Counted from the first letter of the stretch, positions 8,675 through 17,809 are shown. The stretch is 59,631 nucleotides of DNA from Hymenobacter convexus (GCF_030580955.1 NZ_JAUQON010000018.1:1-59631), one strand, 5' to 3'. Notes: generated from the letters alone by a model not told the origin. Numbers and translations are program-made.

Positions 8675-9112
8675 TTACTTGATGGGTTCCGGACGCAGGA
8701 ATTTTATCCCTGGCTTGGGCGCTGACGACTTACGTCGGCGAAAAATGTAGGCAATGTCACTGTTGTCGTCGTGCACGGTAACGGTGCTGTCGGGAGCTTC
8801 GCTGCCCGGCTTGACTTGCCATGCGTAGCGCAGCCGGCGGTCTGCGTCCCAGTAGTAACGGCGGTTGCCGATGCCCGAGATGCTCTTGCGCGCTGCATTG
8901 GGCATGTGGTCGGCGGGTGCGGGGAAGTCGGCTGCTTTGTTGGGCATGCGGTCGGACTTGTAGCGCAGCGAGTCGGATGAATCGTAGGGGTGCGGCGGAC
9001 TGGTTTTGGTCAGGGTCCAATCGGGGTTGCGGGCCCCGGGAATGGGCAGAAGCTGGGCCTGAGCGGCAGCGGTGCCGCCAACTAATGCGAGGAGTGTGAA
9101 CAAGCTTTTCAT
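8675..9112 (-). CDS. Small exported protein of unknown function
   Basis: This 145-residue protein starts at an ATG at 9112 that begins a clear signal peptide (MKSLFTLLALVGGTAAAQAQ). The mature part is polar with a repeated KSDRMPN-type stretch and a basic IFRRRKSSAPK segment near the end. I recognise no family. It lies 13 nt upstream of the DUF779 gene and downstream of the aldehyde dehydrogenase, but a palindrome separates it from the dehydrogenase, so co-transcription is uncertain. Its location could be coincidental to the aldehyde module. Confidence 0.65.
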   Translation of the reverse strand: MKSLFTLLALVGGTAAAQAQLLPIPGARNPDWTLTKTSPPHPYDSSDSLRYKSDRMPNKAADFPAPADHMPNAARKSISGIGNRRYYWDADRRLRYAWQVKPGSEAPDSTVTVHDDNSDIAYIFRRRKSSAPKPGIKFLRPEPIK

Positions 9113-9195
9113 AGAGCTGGCGCAATGGGTTTTAAGCAAGACGCGCGACAAAAGAAAAGGATGCTTGCTGTTCAACGATTTAAACCAGAATATGT

Positions 9196-9312
9196 AGCAC
9201 GGCATGCTGAGCGCAGTCGAAGCATCTCGCCTGCAACAGTAATCAAGATCGTTTCAACGATTGAATTACTACCACACGCGAGATGCTTCGACTACGCTCA
9301 GCATGACGTGCT
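9196..9312. repeat. REP-like palindrome with ATCTCGC core
   Basis: The arms AGCACGGCATGCTGAGCGCAG and TACGCTCAGCATGACGTGCT pair with a few mismatches and carry the core CGAAGCATCTCGC. The loop is longer than usual, about 45 nt. It lies between the aldehyde dehydrogenase gene and the exported protein gene. Confidence 0.85.
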
Positions 9313-9340
9313 ACTGTTTCTACCTGAGCTACTCAGCGGC

Positions 9341-10870
9341 TTAGAAGAAGCCCAGCTTCTGCTGGCTGTAGCTGATGAGCATGTTCTTGTTCTGGCGGTA
9401 GTGGCTCAGCATCATCTTGTGGTTTTCGCGGCCGAAACCGGAGGCTTTGTAGCCGCCGAAAGGCGCGCCGGCCGGGTAGTCGTGGTAGCAGTTCACCCAC
9501 ACGCGGCCGGCCTCGATGGCGCGGGGCACCTGGTACAGTTCGTGGGCGTCGCGCGTCCACACGCCGGCGCCGAGGCCGTAGAGCGTGTCATTGGCAATTT
9601 CGATGGCTTCCTCCACGGTTTTGAAGGTGGTGACGGACACCACCGGGCCGAAAATTTCCTCCTGGAAAATGCGCATCTTGTTGTGGCCCCGGAACATAGT
9701 GGGCTGGATGTAATAGCCCTCGGCCAGCGCGCCGTCGGCCTGGCTGTAGGCGTCGCCGCCCACCAGCACTTCGGCCCCTTCGGCCTTACCGATTTCGAGG
9801 TAGCTCAGGATTTTCTCAAACTGGTCGTTCGAGGCCTGCGCGCCCATCATCGTATTCATATCGAGCGGGTTGCCCAGCTTGATGGCCTTCACCCGCTCGA
9901 TGACGCGGGCAATGAAGTCGTCGTAAATATCTTCGTGAATGAGCATCCGCGAAGGGCAGGTGCAGATTTCGCCCTGGTTCAGGGCAAACATCACGGCGCC
10001 TTCGATGGCTTTGTCGAGGAAGTCGTCGTCGGCATCCATCACGCTCTTGAAGAAGATGTTTGGCGACTTGCCGCCCAGCTCCATTGTCACGGGAATGAGG
10101 TTTTCGGCGGCGTACTGCATGATGAGGCGGCCGGTGGTCGTCTCGCCCGTGAAGCTGGCCTTCTGGATGCGCGGCGACGAGGCCAGCGGCTTGCCGGCTT
10201 CCAGCCCGAAGCCGTTCACCACGTTGATAACGCCCGGGGGCACCAGGTCCTGAATCAACTCCATGAGAATCATGATGCTGGCGGGGGTTTGCTCGGCGGG
10301 TTTCATCACCACGGTGCAGCCGGCGGCGATGGCGGGCGCCAGCTTCCAAGTGGCCATCAGGAGCGGGAAGTTCCAGGGAATAATCTGGCCGATGACGCCC
10401 AGGGGCTCCTGAATGTTCATCGAAACCGTGGTCGAATTCAGCTCCGTCACGTTGCCTTCCTCGGCCCGAATTACGCTGGCGAAGTAGCGGAAATGGTCGA
10501 TGACCAGCGGCAGGTCGGCGTAGGTCGTTTCGCGGATGGCCTTGCCGTTCTCCACGCATTCGACGGCGGCGAGGTGGGCCAGGTTTTCCTCGATGCGGTT
10601 GGCAATTTTATTGAGGATGTTGCTGCGCTCGGTAGCCGAGGTTTTGCCCCAGGTTTTGAAAGCTTCGTGGGCGGCATCGAGGGCTAAGTCGATGTCTTCC
10701 TTGGTGCTACGGGCCACTTTGGTGAAAACCTTGCCGTCGATGGGCGACGGGTTTTCAAAGTATTGCCCCTTCACGGGCGCCACCCACTTGCCGCCGATGA
10801 AGTTGTCGTAGTGGTTCTTGAACTGGGGGCGGGCCACCACGGTGGTGGTTTCTTCTAAGGTTTCAGCCAT
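9341..10870 (-). CDS. NAD(P)-dependent aldehyde dehydrogenase, AldB/acetaldehyde type
   Basis: This 509-residue enzyme oxidises an aldehyde, most likely acetaldehyde or a related short aldehyde, to the acid. The catalytic cysteine is C303 within EICTCPSR, a motif typical of AldB/ExaC-type enzymes, with a second cysteine at 305. The general base lies in MELGGKSPN, and the cofactor loop FTGETTTGR is present. The N-terminal stretch YDNFIGGKW is standard. The ATG at 10870 fits the family length; the open frame upstream is antisense to the AraC gene and not ALDH-like. Divergent AraC regulator and downstream DUF779 support an inducible aldehyde detoxification or alcohol-use module. Confidence 0.92.
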   Translation of the reverse strand: MAETLEETTTVVARPQFKNHYDNFIGGKWVAPVKGQYFENPSPIDGKVFTKVARSTKEDIDLALDAAHEAFKTWGKTSATERSNILNKIANRIEENLAHLAAVECVENGKAIRETTYADLPLVIDHFRYFASVIRAEEGNVTELNSTTVSMNIQEPLGVIGQIIPWNFPLLMATWKLAPAIAAGCTVVMKPAEQTPASIMILMELIQDLVPPGVINVVNGFGLEAGKPLASSPRIQKASFTGETTTGRLIMQYAAENLIPVTMELGGKSPNIFFKSVMDADDDFLDKAIEGAVMFALNQGEICTCPSRMLIHEDIYDDFIARVIERVKAIKLGNPLDMNTMMGAQASNDQFEKILSYLEIGKAEGAEVLVGGDAYSQADGALAEGYYIQPTMFRGHNKMRIFQEEIFGPVVSVTTFKTVEEAIEIANDTLYGLGAGVWTRDAHELYQVPRAIEAGRVWVNCYHDYPAGAPFGGYKASGFGRENHKMMLSHYRQNKNMLISYSQQKLGFF

Positions 10871-10946
10871 GGCTTTGTGAGAATGGGAATTAGGTGAACG
10901 AGAGAGGATGTAAAGGTCCCCGATTCCTTGGCCGCCGGGTTGTGGT

Positions 10947-10977
10947 ATTATCGCAAAGAGTGCTAAAATTGTCGCAA
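10947..10977. promoter_or_regulatory. Candidate AraC-regulator operator: direct repeat at 21-bp spacing
   Basis: ATTATCGCAA at 10947 and ATTGTCGCAA at 10968 match at nine of ten bases and start exactly 21 bp apart, which is two helical turns. That arrangement is typical of AraC-family half-sites on one DNA face. The pair lies between the divergent aldehyde dehydrogenase and AraC genes. Confidence 0.55.
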
Positions 10978-11034
10978 CTTGCCATACCAACTCCGTGTTG
11001 GGAGTGTGTACTCCCTCACCAACTGCGTTTTCCC

Positions 11035-11970
11035 ATGTCCACCCGCGTCCACCTGCCCGCCGCCGTTGCCCCGCTCGCCCTCGAACGTCTGCACTCGCTG
11101 GTCGAAAACCGGACGGTGTACAACCTGGAAGGCTTTGAGCTGAACGTATTCGAAACGCACCGCGCCGCCCACCGCGTACCCCTGCGCCTCGAAGGCCTGG
11201 CCCTGACCACCATGCTGCGCGGCAAGAAAGTGATGCATCTGCCCGGCCGCGAAGCCTTCGACTACCTGCCCGGTGAAAGCGTGGTGGTGGACAAGGACGA
11301 GCTGATGGAAATCGACTTCCCCGACGCCTGCCTCTGCCAGCCCACGCAGTGCCTGGCCGTGGCCATCGCGCCCGATACCATTCGCCACACCGTGGATTTG
11401 CTGAACGAGCGTTACCCCAAAGCTGAAGCGCACCAACCCTGGGCAATTGAAGGCCCCGAGTACGCCCACCTCACCAACACGCCCGAGCTGACCGACACGC
11501 TGGGCCGCTTGGTGGCCGTGTCGCGCACTTCGGATATTAACAAGGACGTGCTGGCCGGCTTCACCCTGCAGGAACTACTGGTGCGCCTGATGCAGACGCA
11601 GGCCCGCCAGCTCATTTTCCACGACTACGCCCGGCACCTCACCACGCACCGCTTCGCCGCCGTGGTGGGCTACATCAAGGACCACCTTTCCGAGAACCTC
11701 ACTATCGACAAGCTCAGCGCCCTGGCCTGCATGAGCAAGGCCACGTTCTTCCGCGTCTTCAAGCGCGAGTTCGGCATTACGCCAGTCGAGTATATCATTC
11801 GGGAGCGGCTGGGCGAGGCCAAGCGGCTGCTGCGCCACCCGCTGGCCAGCGTGGCGGAGGTGTGTTTGCGGGCGGGGTTCAACAACCTGTCGTACTTCCA
11901 GGCGCTGTTCAAGAAATACGAGGGCGTGACGCCGGGGGCGTATAAACGAGATGTAGCGCGGACTTTGTAG
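11035..11970 (+). CDS. AraC-family regulator with AraC_N-type domain
   Basis: This 311-residue protein has an N-terminal AraC-type effector domain (about residues 25-185, AraC_N-like) and a C-terminal pair of helix-turn-helices (about 212-305). The second HTH region shows the family signature ending FNNLSYFQALFKKYEGVTPGAYK. I chose the ATG at 11035, where the family N terminus begins. It is divergent from the aldehyde dehydrogenase gene across about 160 bp that contain a 21-bp-spaced direct repeat, so it probably activates that gene in response to an aldehyde or alcohol. The last few codons (VARTL and stop) are formed by the left arm of a palindromic repeat. Confidence 0.88.
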   Translation: MSTRVHLPAAVAPLALERLHSLVENRTVYNLEGFELNVFETHRAAHRVPLRLEGLALTTMLRGKKVMHLPGREAFDYLPGESVVVDKDELMEIDFPDACLCQPTQCLAVAIAPDTIRHTVDLLNERYPKAEAHQPWAIEGPEYAHLTNTPELTDTLGRLVAVSRTSDINKDVLAGFTLQELLVRLMQTQARQLIFHDYARHLTTHRFAAVVGYIKDHLSENLTIDKLSALACMSKATFFRVFKREFGITPVEYIIRERLGEAKRLLRHPLASVAEVCLRAGFNNLSYFQALFKKYEGVTPGAYKRDVARTL

Positions 11971-12021
11971 TCCGCGAGTAAACCAAAACTGAACACTCGC
12001 GGACTACAAAGTCCGCGCTAC
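11953..12021. repeat. Palindrome, second family (GTAGCGCGGACTTTGTAGTCC)
   Basis: The arms GTAGCGCGGACTTTGTAG and CTACAAAGTCCGCGCTAC are perfectly complementary. The element supplies the final codons and stop of the AraC gene and ends 3 nt from the stop of the convergent bestrophin gene, so it may serve as a shared terminator. Confidence 0.88.
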
Positions 12022-12023
12022 TT

Positions 12024-12950
12024 TTAGAACACCACGCTGTACGGCGCATCGGCCAGGCCGCGCACATCTTCGTGCAGCTCCACGCCCAGAATTTCGTGCA
12101 CGTTGGCCCGAATGCGATTGGACATTTGGGTGAGGGGCAGGTCGTTGCTGTCTTTGCCGAAGGGGTCTTCAATTTCGTCGCCAATCATTTCCACGCCCAG
12201 CAGCGCGTAGGCCCCAAACATGGTGATGGGCACCGTGAGCCACTCGTAGGTATCGAGCAGGTTGAAGGGCATGGTGAGGATGAACACCGAGATAAAACCC
12301 TTGATGAAGTAGCTGTAGGAGAACGGGATGGGTGTGCTTTTGATGCGCTCGCAGGCGCCGGCCACGTCGAGCAGCGCCTCGTGGTGGCGCTGGATAGTGA
12401 TGAGGTGCGTGGGCAGAATGATTTCCTCGCGCAGCAGGTCTTCGTAGAATTCCTGGAGCATGGCCGCCAGGCGTGAGGGCACGTGCCGCACGGTTTGCAG
12501 GTGTTCGATGAAGCCGGGCGCGGCAGCCTCCAGCTTTTCAAACCGGACGCCCTGGCGCAGGTGGCCATCGAGGGCGATGGGGAAGTTGGAAAGCAACCGG
12601 GCGAGGTAGGTGCGGGTGGCGTAATCGTCGGCCGGCAGGCGGGCGTGGAGCAGGCCGGCCAGGTTGCGGCAGTTGTTCACGAGCTGGCCCCAGAGGCGGC
12701 GGCCTTCGTAAAAACGGTCGTAGGCCGTGTTGGTCCGGAAGGCCAGCAGCAAGCTGAGCAGGATGCCCAGAAACGAGAAAAACTCCTTGTCGACGGCCAG
12801 ATTGAACCGGTCGAACTTCACCACCAAAGCGGTGACGACGGTGGCGTAGAGCCCCACCCACAGCACCCGTTTCAGCAGCAGGCGGATGATGCCGGAGGCG
12901 CGCAGGTGGCGCAGGGCCTCCCACCAGTCGGAGGATTTATAGACAATCAT
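12024..12950 (-). CDS. Bestrophin-family anion channel (UPF0187)
   Basis: This 308-residue inner-membrane protein matches bacterial bestrophins, pentameric anion channels. Visible features are two N-terminal hydrophobic helices (about residues 25-50 and 55-75), the FRTNTAYDRFYEGRRLWG segment, the conserved TPIPFSYSYF stretch near 208, and the C-terminal EDPFGKDSNDLPL motif near 260. Length is normal for the prokaryotic family. It is convergent with the AraC gene and appears to be a single-gene unit. Ion selectivity cannot be told from sequence. Confidence 0.9.
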   Translation of the reverse strand: MIVYKSSDWWEALRHLRASGIIRLLLKRVLWVGLYATVVTALVVKFDRFNLAVDKEFFSFLGILLSLLLAFRTNTAYDRFYEGRRLWGQLVNNCRNLAGLLHARLPADDYATRTYLARLLSNFPIALDGHLRQGVRFEKLEAAAPGFIEHLQTVRHVPSRLAAMLQEFYEDLLREEIILPTHLITIQRHHEALLDVAGACERIKSTPIPFSYSYFIKGFISVFILTMPFNLLDTYEWLTVPITMFGAYALLGVEMIGDEIEDPFGKDSNDLPLTQMSNRIRANVHEILGVELHEDVRGLADAPYSVVF

Positions 12951-13038
12951 GCGGATGAGGCGGGGCTGCAGTGCCCCGGCGCAAGTTAGGGCCGCTGGGC
13001 TTGGGGCCGGGCCTTAATCGTCCCATTGCCCCACCGTT

Positions 13039-13557
13039 TTAACCATAGGCAATGGCCGCCACTTCCACCACTTCCTCCTGCGGGCCCAGCTTCAGCGGCA
13101 CCTGCTGCTTGAGTTTCGCGCCCTGCACGGCCCGCGCAATGGGCGCCACAAACGCCACTTTGCCCAGTGCCACATCGGCCTCATCGGCGCCTACAATGGT
13201 GAATCTGCGTTCGAAACCTACTTTACCGCCGCGCACGGTGCGCAGCGTGACGGTGGCGCCGAAGCGCACTTCCCGGGCGGGTTGCCCGGCGGGCTCCACC
13301 ACTTTGGCGCTGCCGAGGCGCTCCAATAGCAGCGCCAAGCGGCCGTTGTAGAGCGAGAGGCGGTGAGTCCGGTCGGTATCGTTGCTGTGGTCGGCTTCGG
13401 CCTGGGCGCGCTCGGCTTCGAGGGTGGCCAGTTCGGCGCGCAGCAGCTCCAGGCCGCGGGGCGTGACGTAGTTGGGCGTGCCCGGCGGCAGGGCCGCGCG
13501 GGGCGGGATGATGGGCGGCGTTTGGGCGTCGTCTTCCTTGGTAAATCCACGGCTCAT
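13039..13557 (-). CDS. GreA/GreB-family transcript cleavage factor-like protein
   Basis: This 172-residue protein has the Gre layout: a short N-terminal extension (MSRGFTKEDD and PPRAALPPGTPNYVTP), a coiled coil at about residues 30-80 (LLRAELATLEAERAQAEADH), and a C-terminal FKBP-like domain (about 95-170). The D/E pair at the coiled-coil tip, needed for RNA cleavage, is not clearly in place, so it might act on RNA polymerase without cleavage activity. The ATG at 13557 begins the conserved extension seen in GreB-like proteins. It is divergent from the signal peptidase-like gene over 85 bp. Confidence 0.8.
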   Translation of the reverse strand: MSRGFTKEDDAQTPPIIPPRAALPPGTPNYVTPRGLELLRAELATLEAERAQAEADHSNDTDRTHRLSLYNGRLALLLERLGSAKVVEPAGQPAREVRFGATVTLRTVRGGKVGFERRFTIVGADEADVALGKVAFVAPIARAVQGAKLKQQVPLKLGPQEEVVEVAAIAYG

Positions 13558-13642
13558 GCGGGGTTGAACGCGGCCAGTGGCCGATGGTTGGGCGAGCCGG
13601 CCGGGGTCCGTATGTTTACCGCTCATTTTCAATCGTGTTTCA

Positions 13643-14344
13643 ATGGGCAACGTGTTCAAATGGCTCGCCATCTCGGTGGGCAGTGTGCTGGCGCTGGGCG
13701 CGTTGGCCCTGGTGCTGTGGGTGGCGGGGCGACTGACGCACGCCTTCGACTTTTACCAAACGCCTTCAAACGCTAATGCACCCACATTTATAATCGGCGA
13801 CCAGTTCTTTATCTCCCGCTGGGTCAAGCCCGAGCGGCTCGACTTCATCGCCTACCGCTCCTCGCTGCCGGAAGATGGCCCGACCGTTTTCAGCCACCGC
13901 CTCTGCGGCCTGCCCGGCGACACCGTGGAGCTGCGCCGCAGCCGGCTGTTCGTGAATGGCCAAGACCTGGACCTTGGCCTGCAGCTGGTGCACCACTACG
14001 CCCTGGCCCGGGCCGACTATGCCCGCCTGCCCCGCCCGCTGTTCAAAGACACCACCGGTATCATCCCCATCGGCGACAGCCTCTACCAAGTGGGGCTGGC
14101 CGATGCCGACGCCGCCCGGCCGGCGCTGCGCGCCGTGCGCAAAGTGCAGCCGGCCGGCTACCGCAACCCCGCCATTCTCAACGTATTTCCGGCCGGCCGC
14201 AACGAAGACAATTTCGGGCCCGTGGTGGTGCCGGCCGGTGCCTATTTTGTGCTGGGCGACAACCGCCAAAACGCCCGCGACTCGCGCTATATTGGCTGGG
14301 TGCGGCAGGCCGATGTAGTGGGCACCGTGCTGGGCCAGCACTAG
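13643..14344 (+). CDS. Signal peptidase I-like protein with atypical active site
   Basis: This 233-residue protein has one N-terminal membrane helix (about residues 8-30) and clear S26 signal peptidase boxes: HRLCGLPGDTVELR near 85-98, and a box E-like GAYFVLGDNRQNARDSRYIGWV near 200. In box B the canonical S-M-x-P-T is NANAPTF, which puts Ala44 where the nucleophilic serine should be, although Ser42 is two residues away. In box D the usual lysine of VVFK aligns with Arg72 in FIAYRS. It may use shifted residues or be a non-catalytic or substrate-specific paralogue. The ATG at 13643 is the first that precedes the membrane helix closely. Confidence 0.8.
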   Translation: MGNVFKWLAISVGSVLALGALALVLWVAGRLTHAFDFYQTPSNANAPTFIIGDQFFISRWVKPERLDFIAYRSSLPEDGPTVFSHRLCGLPGDTVELRRSRLFVNGQDLDLGLQLVHHYALARADYARLPRPLFKDTTGIIPIGDSLYQVGLADADAARPALRAVRKVQPAGYRNPAILNVFPAGRNEDNFGPVVVPAGAYFVLGDNRQNARDSRYIGWVRQADVVGTVLGQH

Positions 14345-14435
14345 GCCGGGCATAACTGTTCGGGCCGTTTCGCGGTTAAACCCGACTGCGGCCTGAGTGG
14401 CCGCGGCTTCGTGTGGTTTACCTCAACAGCGTTTC

Positions 14436-15650
14436 GTGTCCGATTCCCATTCTTCTATTTCCTCGCCTTCTGGTATTTCGCCCCACCCCCCGGCCCCGGC
14501 CCTGAGCAATGCGCTGGTCTGGCTCATGGCCCTCACCTGCGGGCTGGTGGTGGCCAATATTTACTACAACCAACCGCTGCTGGCGTCCATCGGGCGCACC
14601 TTTCATAAAACGGACAGCGGGGCCAGCCTGGCCGCCACGGCCACGCAAGTGGGCTACACGCTGGGTATGCTCTTCGTGGTGCCGCTGGGCGATATGCTGG
14701 AGCGCAAACGCCTGATGCTGCTCATGCTGCTGGGCGCGGCCGGGGCCATGGCGCTGGCGGCCTGGGCACCCACGTTTGGGCTGCTGGCGGCGGCCAGCGT
14801 GCTCATCGGCATTTTGTCGGCGGTGCCGCAGCTGCTGGTGCCCATGGCGGCGCACTTGGCGGCCGAGGCCGAGCGCGGCCGCGTGGTGGGCCGCGTGATG
14901 AGCGGCCTGCTCATCGGCATTCTGCTTTCGCGCACCGTCAGCGGCTACGTGGGTTTGCACCTGGGTTGGCGGGCCATGTTCGAAATCGGGGCCGGGCTGA
15001 TGGTGGCGCTGGTGGCGCTGCTGGCCTGGCAGCTGCCCACCGACCGGCCCACCTTCACCGGCACGTACGCGTCGCTGATGAAGTCGCTGGGCACGCTCAT
15101 TCGCGAGCAGCCGGCGCTGCGCCGGGCGGCGCTGGTGGGCGCCTTCCTCTTTGCCGCCTTCAGCGTGTTCTGGACCACGCTGGCGTTTTACCTCGAAGGG
15201 CCACGCTTCCACTACGGCTCCGACGTGGCTGGTTTTTTTGGGCTGATTGGGGCCGTGGGCGCCCTGGCCGCGCCGCTGGCCGGCAAAACCGCCGACACGA
15301 AAGGACCCGACTACACCATTGGGCTGGGCATTTTGCTGGCGCTGGGGGCGTATGCGGTGCTGGGCTTCGGCGGGATTTACGTGGCTGGCCTAGTGCTGGG
15401 CGTGATTGTCCTCGACGTGGGCGTGCAGTCGGCGCACATTTCCAACCAGTCGCTCATTTTCTCGCTGGTGCCCGAGGCCCGCAGCCGCCTCAACACCGTG
15501 TATATGACGGGCTACTTCACCGGTGGCTCGCTGGGTTCCGTGCTCGGCGGCTTGGCCTGGACGCACGGCGGCTGGCCCGGCGTGTGCCTGTTGGGCGCCG
15601 GCCTGGCGGGCGCCGCTTTCCTGGTGAGCCGGTTCTACGGGCGCGGCTAA
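14436..15650 (+). CDS. MFS transporter, likely drug or sugar efflux
   Basis: This protein of about 404 residues has roughly twelve hydrophobic segments and the MFS loop 2-3 signature in PLGDMLERKRLM. It begins with the characteristic TCGLVVANIYYNQPLLASIG first helix, typical of the YgaY/NepI-like efflux group in Bacteroidota and Proteobacteria. There is no ATG before helix 1, so translation should start at a GTG; the one at 14436 (SDSHSS) is my choice and the GTG at 14397 is an alternative. It follows the signal peptidase-like gene on the same strand with about 90 bp between. Substrate is unknown. Confidence 0.85.
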   Translation: MSDSHSSISSPSGISPHPPAPALSNALVWLMALTCGLVVANIYYNQPLLASIGRTFHKTDSGASLAATATQVGYTLGMLFVVPLGDMLERKRLMLLMLLGAAGAMALAAWAPTFGLLAAASVLIGILSAVPQLLVPMAAHLAAEAERGRVVGRVMSGLLIGILLSRTVSGYVGLHLGWRAMFEIGAGLMVALVALLAWQLPTDRPTFTGTYASLMKSLGTLIREQPALRRAALVGAFLFAAFSVFWTTLAFYLEGPRFHYGSDVAGFFGLIGAVGALAAPLAGKTADTKGPDYTIGLGILLALGAYAVLGFGGIYVAGLVLGVIVLDVGVQSAHISNQSLIFSLVPEARSRLNTVYMTGYFTGGSLGSVLGGLAWTHGGWPGVCLLGAGLAGAAFLVSRFYGRG

Positions 15651-15730
15651 AGTTGCCGGAGCGGGCACCAGCCAAACGGTTGTTTGCGGCTGATGAAAGG
15701 CGATAACTTACGCCCTTCTTTTTCCGGCCC

Positions 15731-17789
15731 ATGACTCTCCACGTAGTTCCCAACCGGCTCTATTGGCTCATCGGGGGCCTGCTTCACCTGGCTGGCTTAG
15801 CAATGGCTCAGTCCACTCCTACGCTGCCGCCCGCCCCCGACAGCCTCCGCCCCGCCCTGCGCGCAGCGGCCCCCGGCCAGGCGCGGGCCGCCGTGCTGCT
15901 GCGCATCGCCGACGCCTACTGGGAGCCGTTTGATTCGGCCGGGTTGGTGCTGTATTCTGAAGCAGCCGAGCGCGAGGCCCGGCAGGCGCGCCAGCCCGTG
16001 TTGGCCGGCTGGGCCCTCGACCTGCGTGGCAACTACTACCGCGAAGCCGGCGACCCGCCTCGCGCGCTACAGCTGCTGCTACAGGCCGGGCCGCTCCTGA
16101 AATCAGCCCCCGCCGCTATTCAGGCCAACCACCGCTACCACCTGGGCATGGCGTATGGCGACCTCAACCAGCCGGCCCGCGCCTTCGGCCTCTACCGCGA
16201 AGCCGCCGCGCTGGCCGGCAACGACGCCGACCTGCAGGCCGAAATTCTGAACTCGCGCGGCATATTATATGCGCGTCAAAACCAGCTCGACTCGGCGGCC
16301 GTGAACCTGTACCGGGCCGTGCGCCTGCACCACCGCAGCGGCAACCAGGGCTCGGAGGCCGCCGCGCTGGGCAACCTGGCGCTGGTATACCACAAGCAGA
16401 AGCGCTGGGCCGAAGCCGCCACCTACACCCGGCGCGGCAAGGCCCTGGAAACGGCCCTGCACGACACCGTAGCCCTGGCCACGTCGTGGCTCAACCTGGG
16501 CGTTATCATGATAGGGCGCGACAGCTCCCGCGCCGCGCTGCCCTGCCTGCGGCTGGCCCTGCACATGGAGCAGCAGATGCACCTTTCCGGCCTGGTGCCC
16601 CTCACCTGGAATGCGCTGGCCAAGGCCTACGAACACCTCAACCTGCCCGATTCGGCCCAGCGCTACTACCGCCGCGTACTGGCCATGCAGCAGCACAGCG
16701 GCTCCCCGGCCCTCGTCGGCGTGGCCCTGAAAAGCCTGGCCGGCTTTTACGTGCGCCAGGGCCAGTGGGCGCAGGCCGAAACCTACGCCCGGCAGGTGCT
16801 GGCGCTGCCGCCCCCGCACGTTTATGCCACCGAGCAAGTGGAGGCACTGGAAGTGCTGCGCCGCGTGGCCGTCCACCGCCGCGACTTCGCCGCCGCCTAC
16901 GCCTGGCAGAGCCGCGCCCAGCACCTGCGCGACTCCCTGCGCACCCTCTCCGACGCCCGCGTGACCGAGGAGCAGCGCGCCCGCTACGAAACCGACCGCG
17001 CCGAAGCCCAGGTGCGCGAACTCACCCAGCGCCAGCAGGTGGCCGACCTGCGCCGCCAGCGCCAACTGCTGGGGGTCGGGCTGGCGGCGGTGCTGATGCT
17101 GGGCATGGGCGGGGTGGCGTTGCAGGAATACCGCCGCCGCCAGCTGCGCCGCGAATTGGCCCTGCGCACCCGCCTCTCGGCCGATTTGCACGATGAAGTG
17201 GGCGCCCTGCTCACCCAGATTTCCATGCAAACCGATTTGCTCGAAGCCGGCGTGCACGCCCCCGCCCAGCAGCAGGCCCAGCTGCGCGAAGTGGCCGCCA
17301 CCAGTCGCCTGGCCGCCTCCCAGCTGCAGGACGTGGTGTGGAGCTACGACGCCCGCAACGACGCCGGGGGCCGCCTGCTCGACCGCCTGCGCGACCACGC
17401 CTACGAGGCGCTGCAATTCAGCGAAACCACCATCACCTTCGACGCCGACGCGGCCAGCGAAGCCCTGGTCCTGCCCGTGGAAACGCGCCGCGCGCCCTAC
17501 CTCATTTTCAAAGAAGCGCTGGCCAACAGCCGCAAGCACGCCCCGCAAGCCACCCACTTGCAGGTGACGCTGCGCACCGACCGCCACGCCCTCACCCTGG
17601 CCATCGCCGACGACGGCCCGCCACCCGCGCCCAACGGCCACGCCCAACGGCCACGCCCGCGCCTCTGGCCACGGCCTGCGCAACATGCAGGCCCGCGCCG
17701 AAGCCGTGGGCGGCACCTGCCGCACGGGTTTCGGCACGGTGCCGGGCCAGCCGGGTTTCGGCGTGCTGGTGCAGGTGCCGGTGGGGTGA
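15731..17789 (+). pseudogene. TPR-containing membrane histidine kinase, frameshifted by a 13-bp tandem duplication
   Basis: The protein has a signal peptide (about 1-26), a TPR-rich sensor region (about 60-430), a membrane helix near 446-465, a HisKA_3-type phosphoacceptor His487 in DLHDEVGALL, and an ATPase N box FKEALANSRKHA near 593-604. At 17630-17655 the 13-bp unit CCCAACGGCCACG occurs twice in a row. As read, the frame leaves the ATPase domain after about residue 637 and runs to a stop at 17959 through a palindrome. Removing one copy restores GHGLRNMQARAEAVGG, the missing G2 box, and a stop at 17789, giving 681 residues. It lies directly before a LuxR-type response regulator, its likely partner. 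Either the gene is disrupted, or switchable, or the duplication is an assembly error. Confidence 0.85.
17630..17655. repeat. Perfect 13-bp tandem duplication
   Basis: CCCAACGGCCACG is repeated twice with no gap inside the kinase gene. Thirteen is not a multiple of three, so the second copy shifts the frame. Confidence 0.95.
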
Positions 17790-17809
17790 GTAGCGCGGCA
17801 GCAGGTTGG

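Noticed and set aside
14397..14435. Upstream GTG as the MFS start
   Set aside because: The added residues (AAASCGLPQQRF) do not look like the family N terminus; the GTG at 14436 was preferred, though neither is certain.
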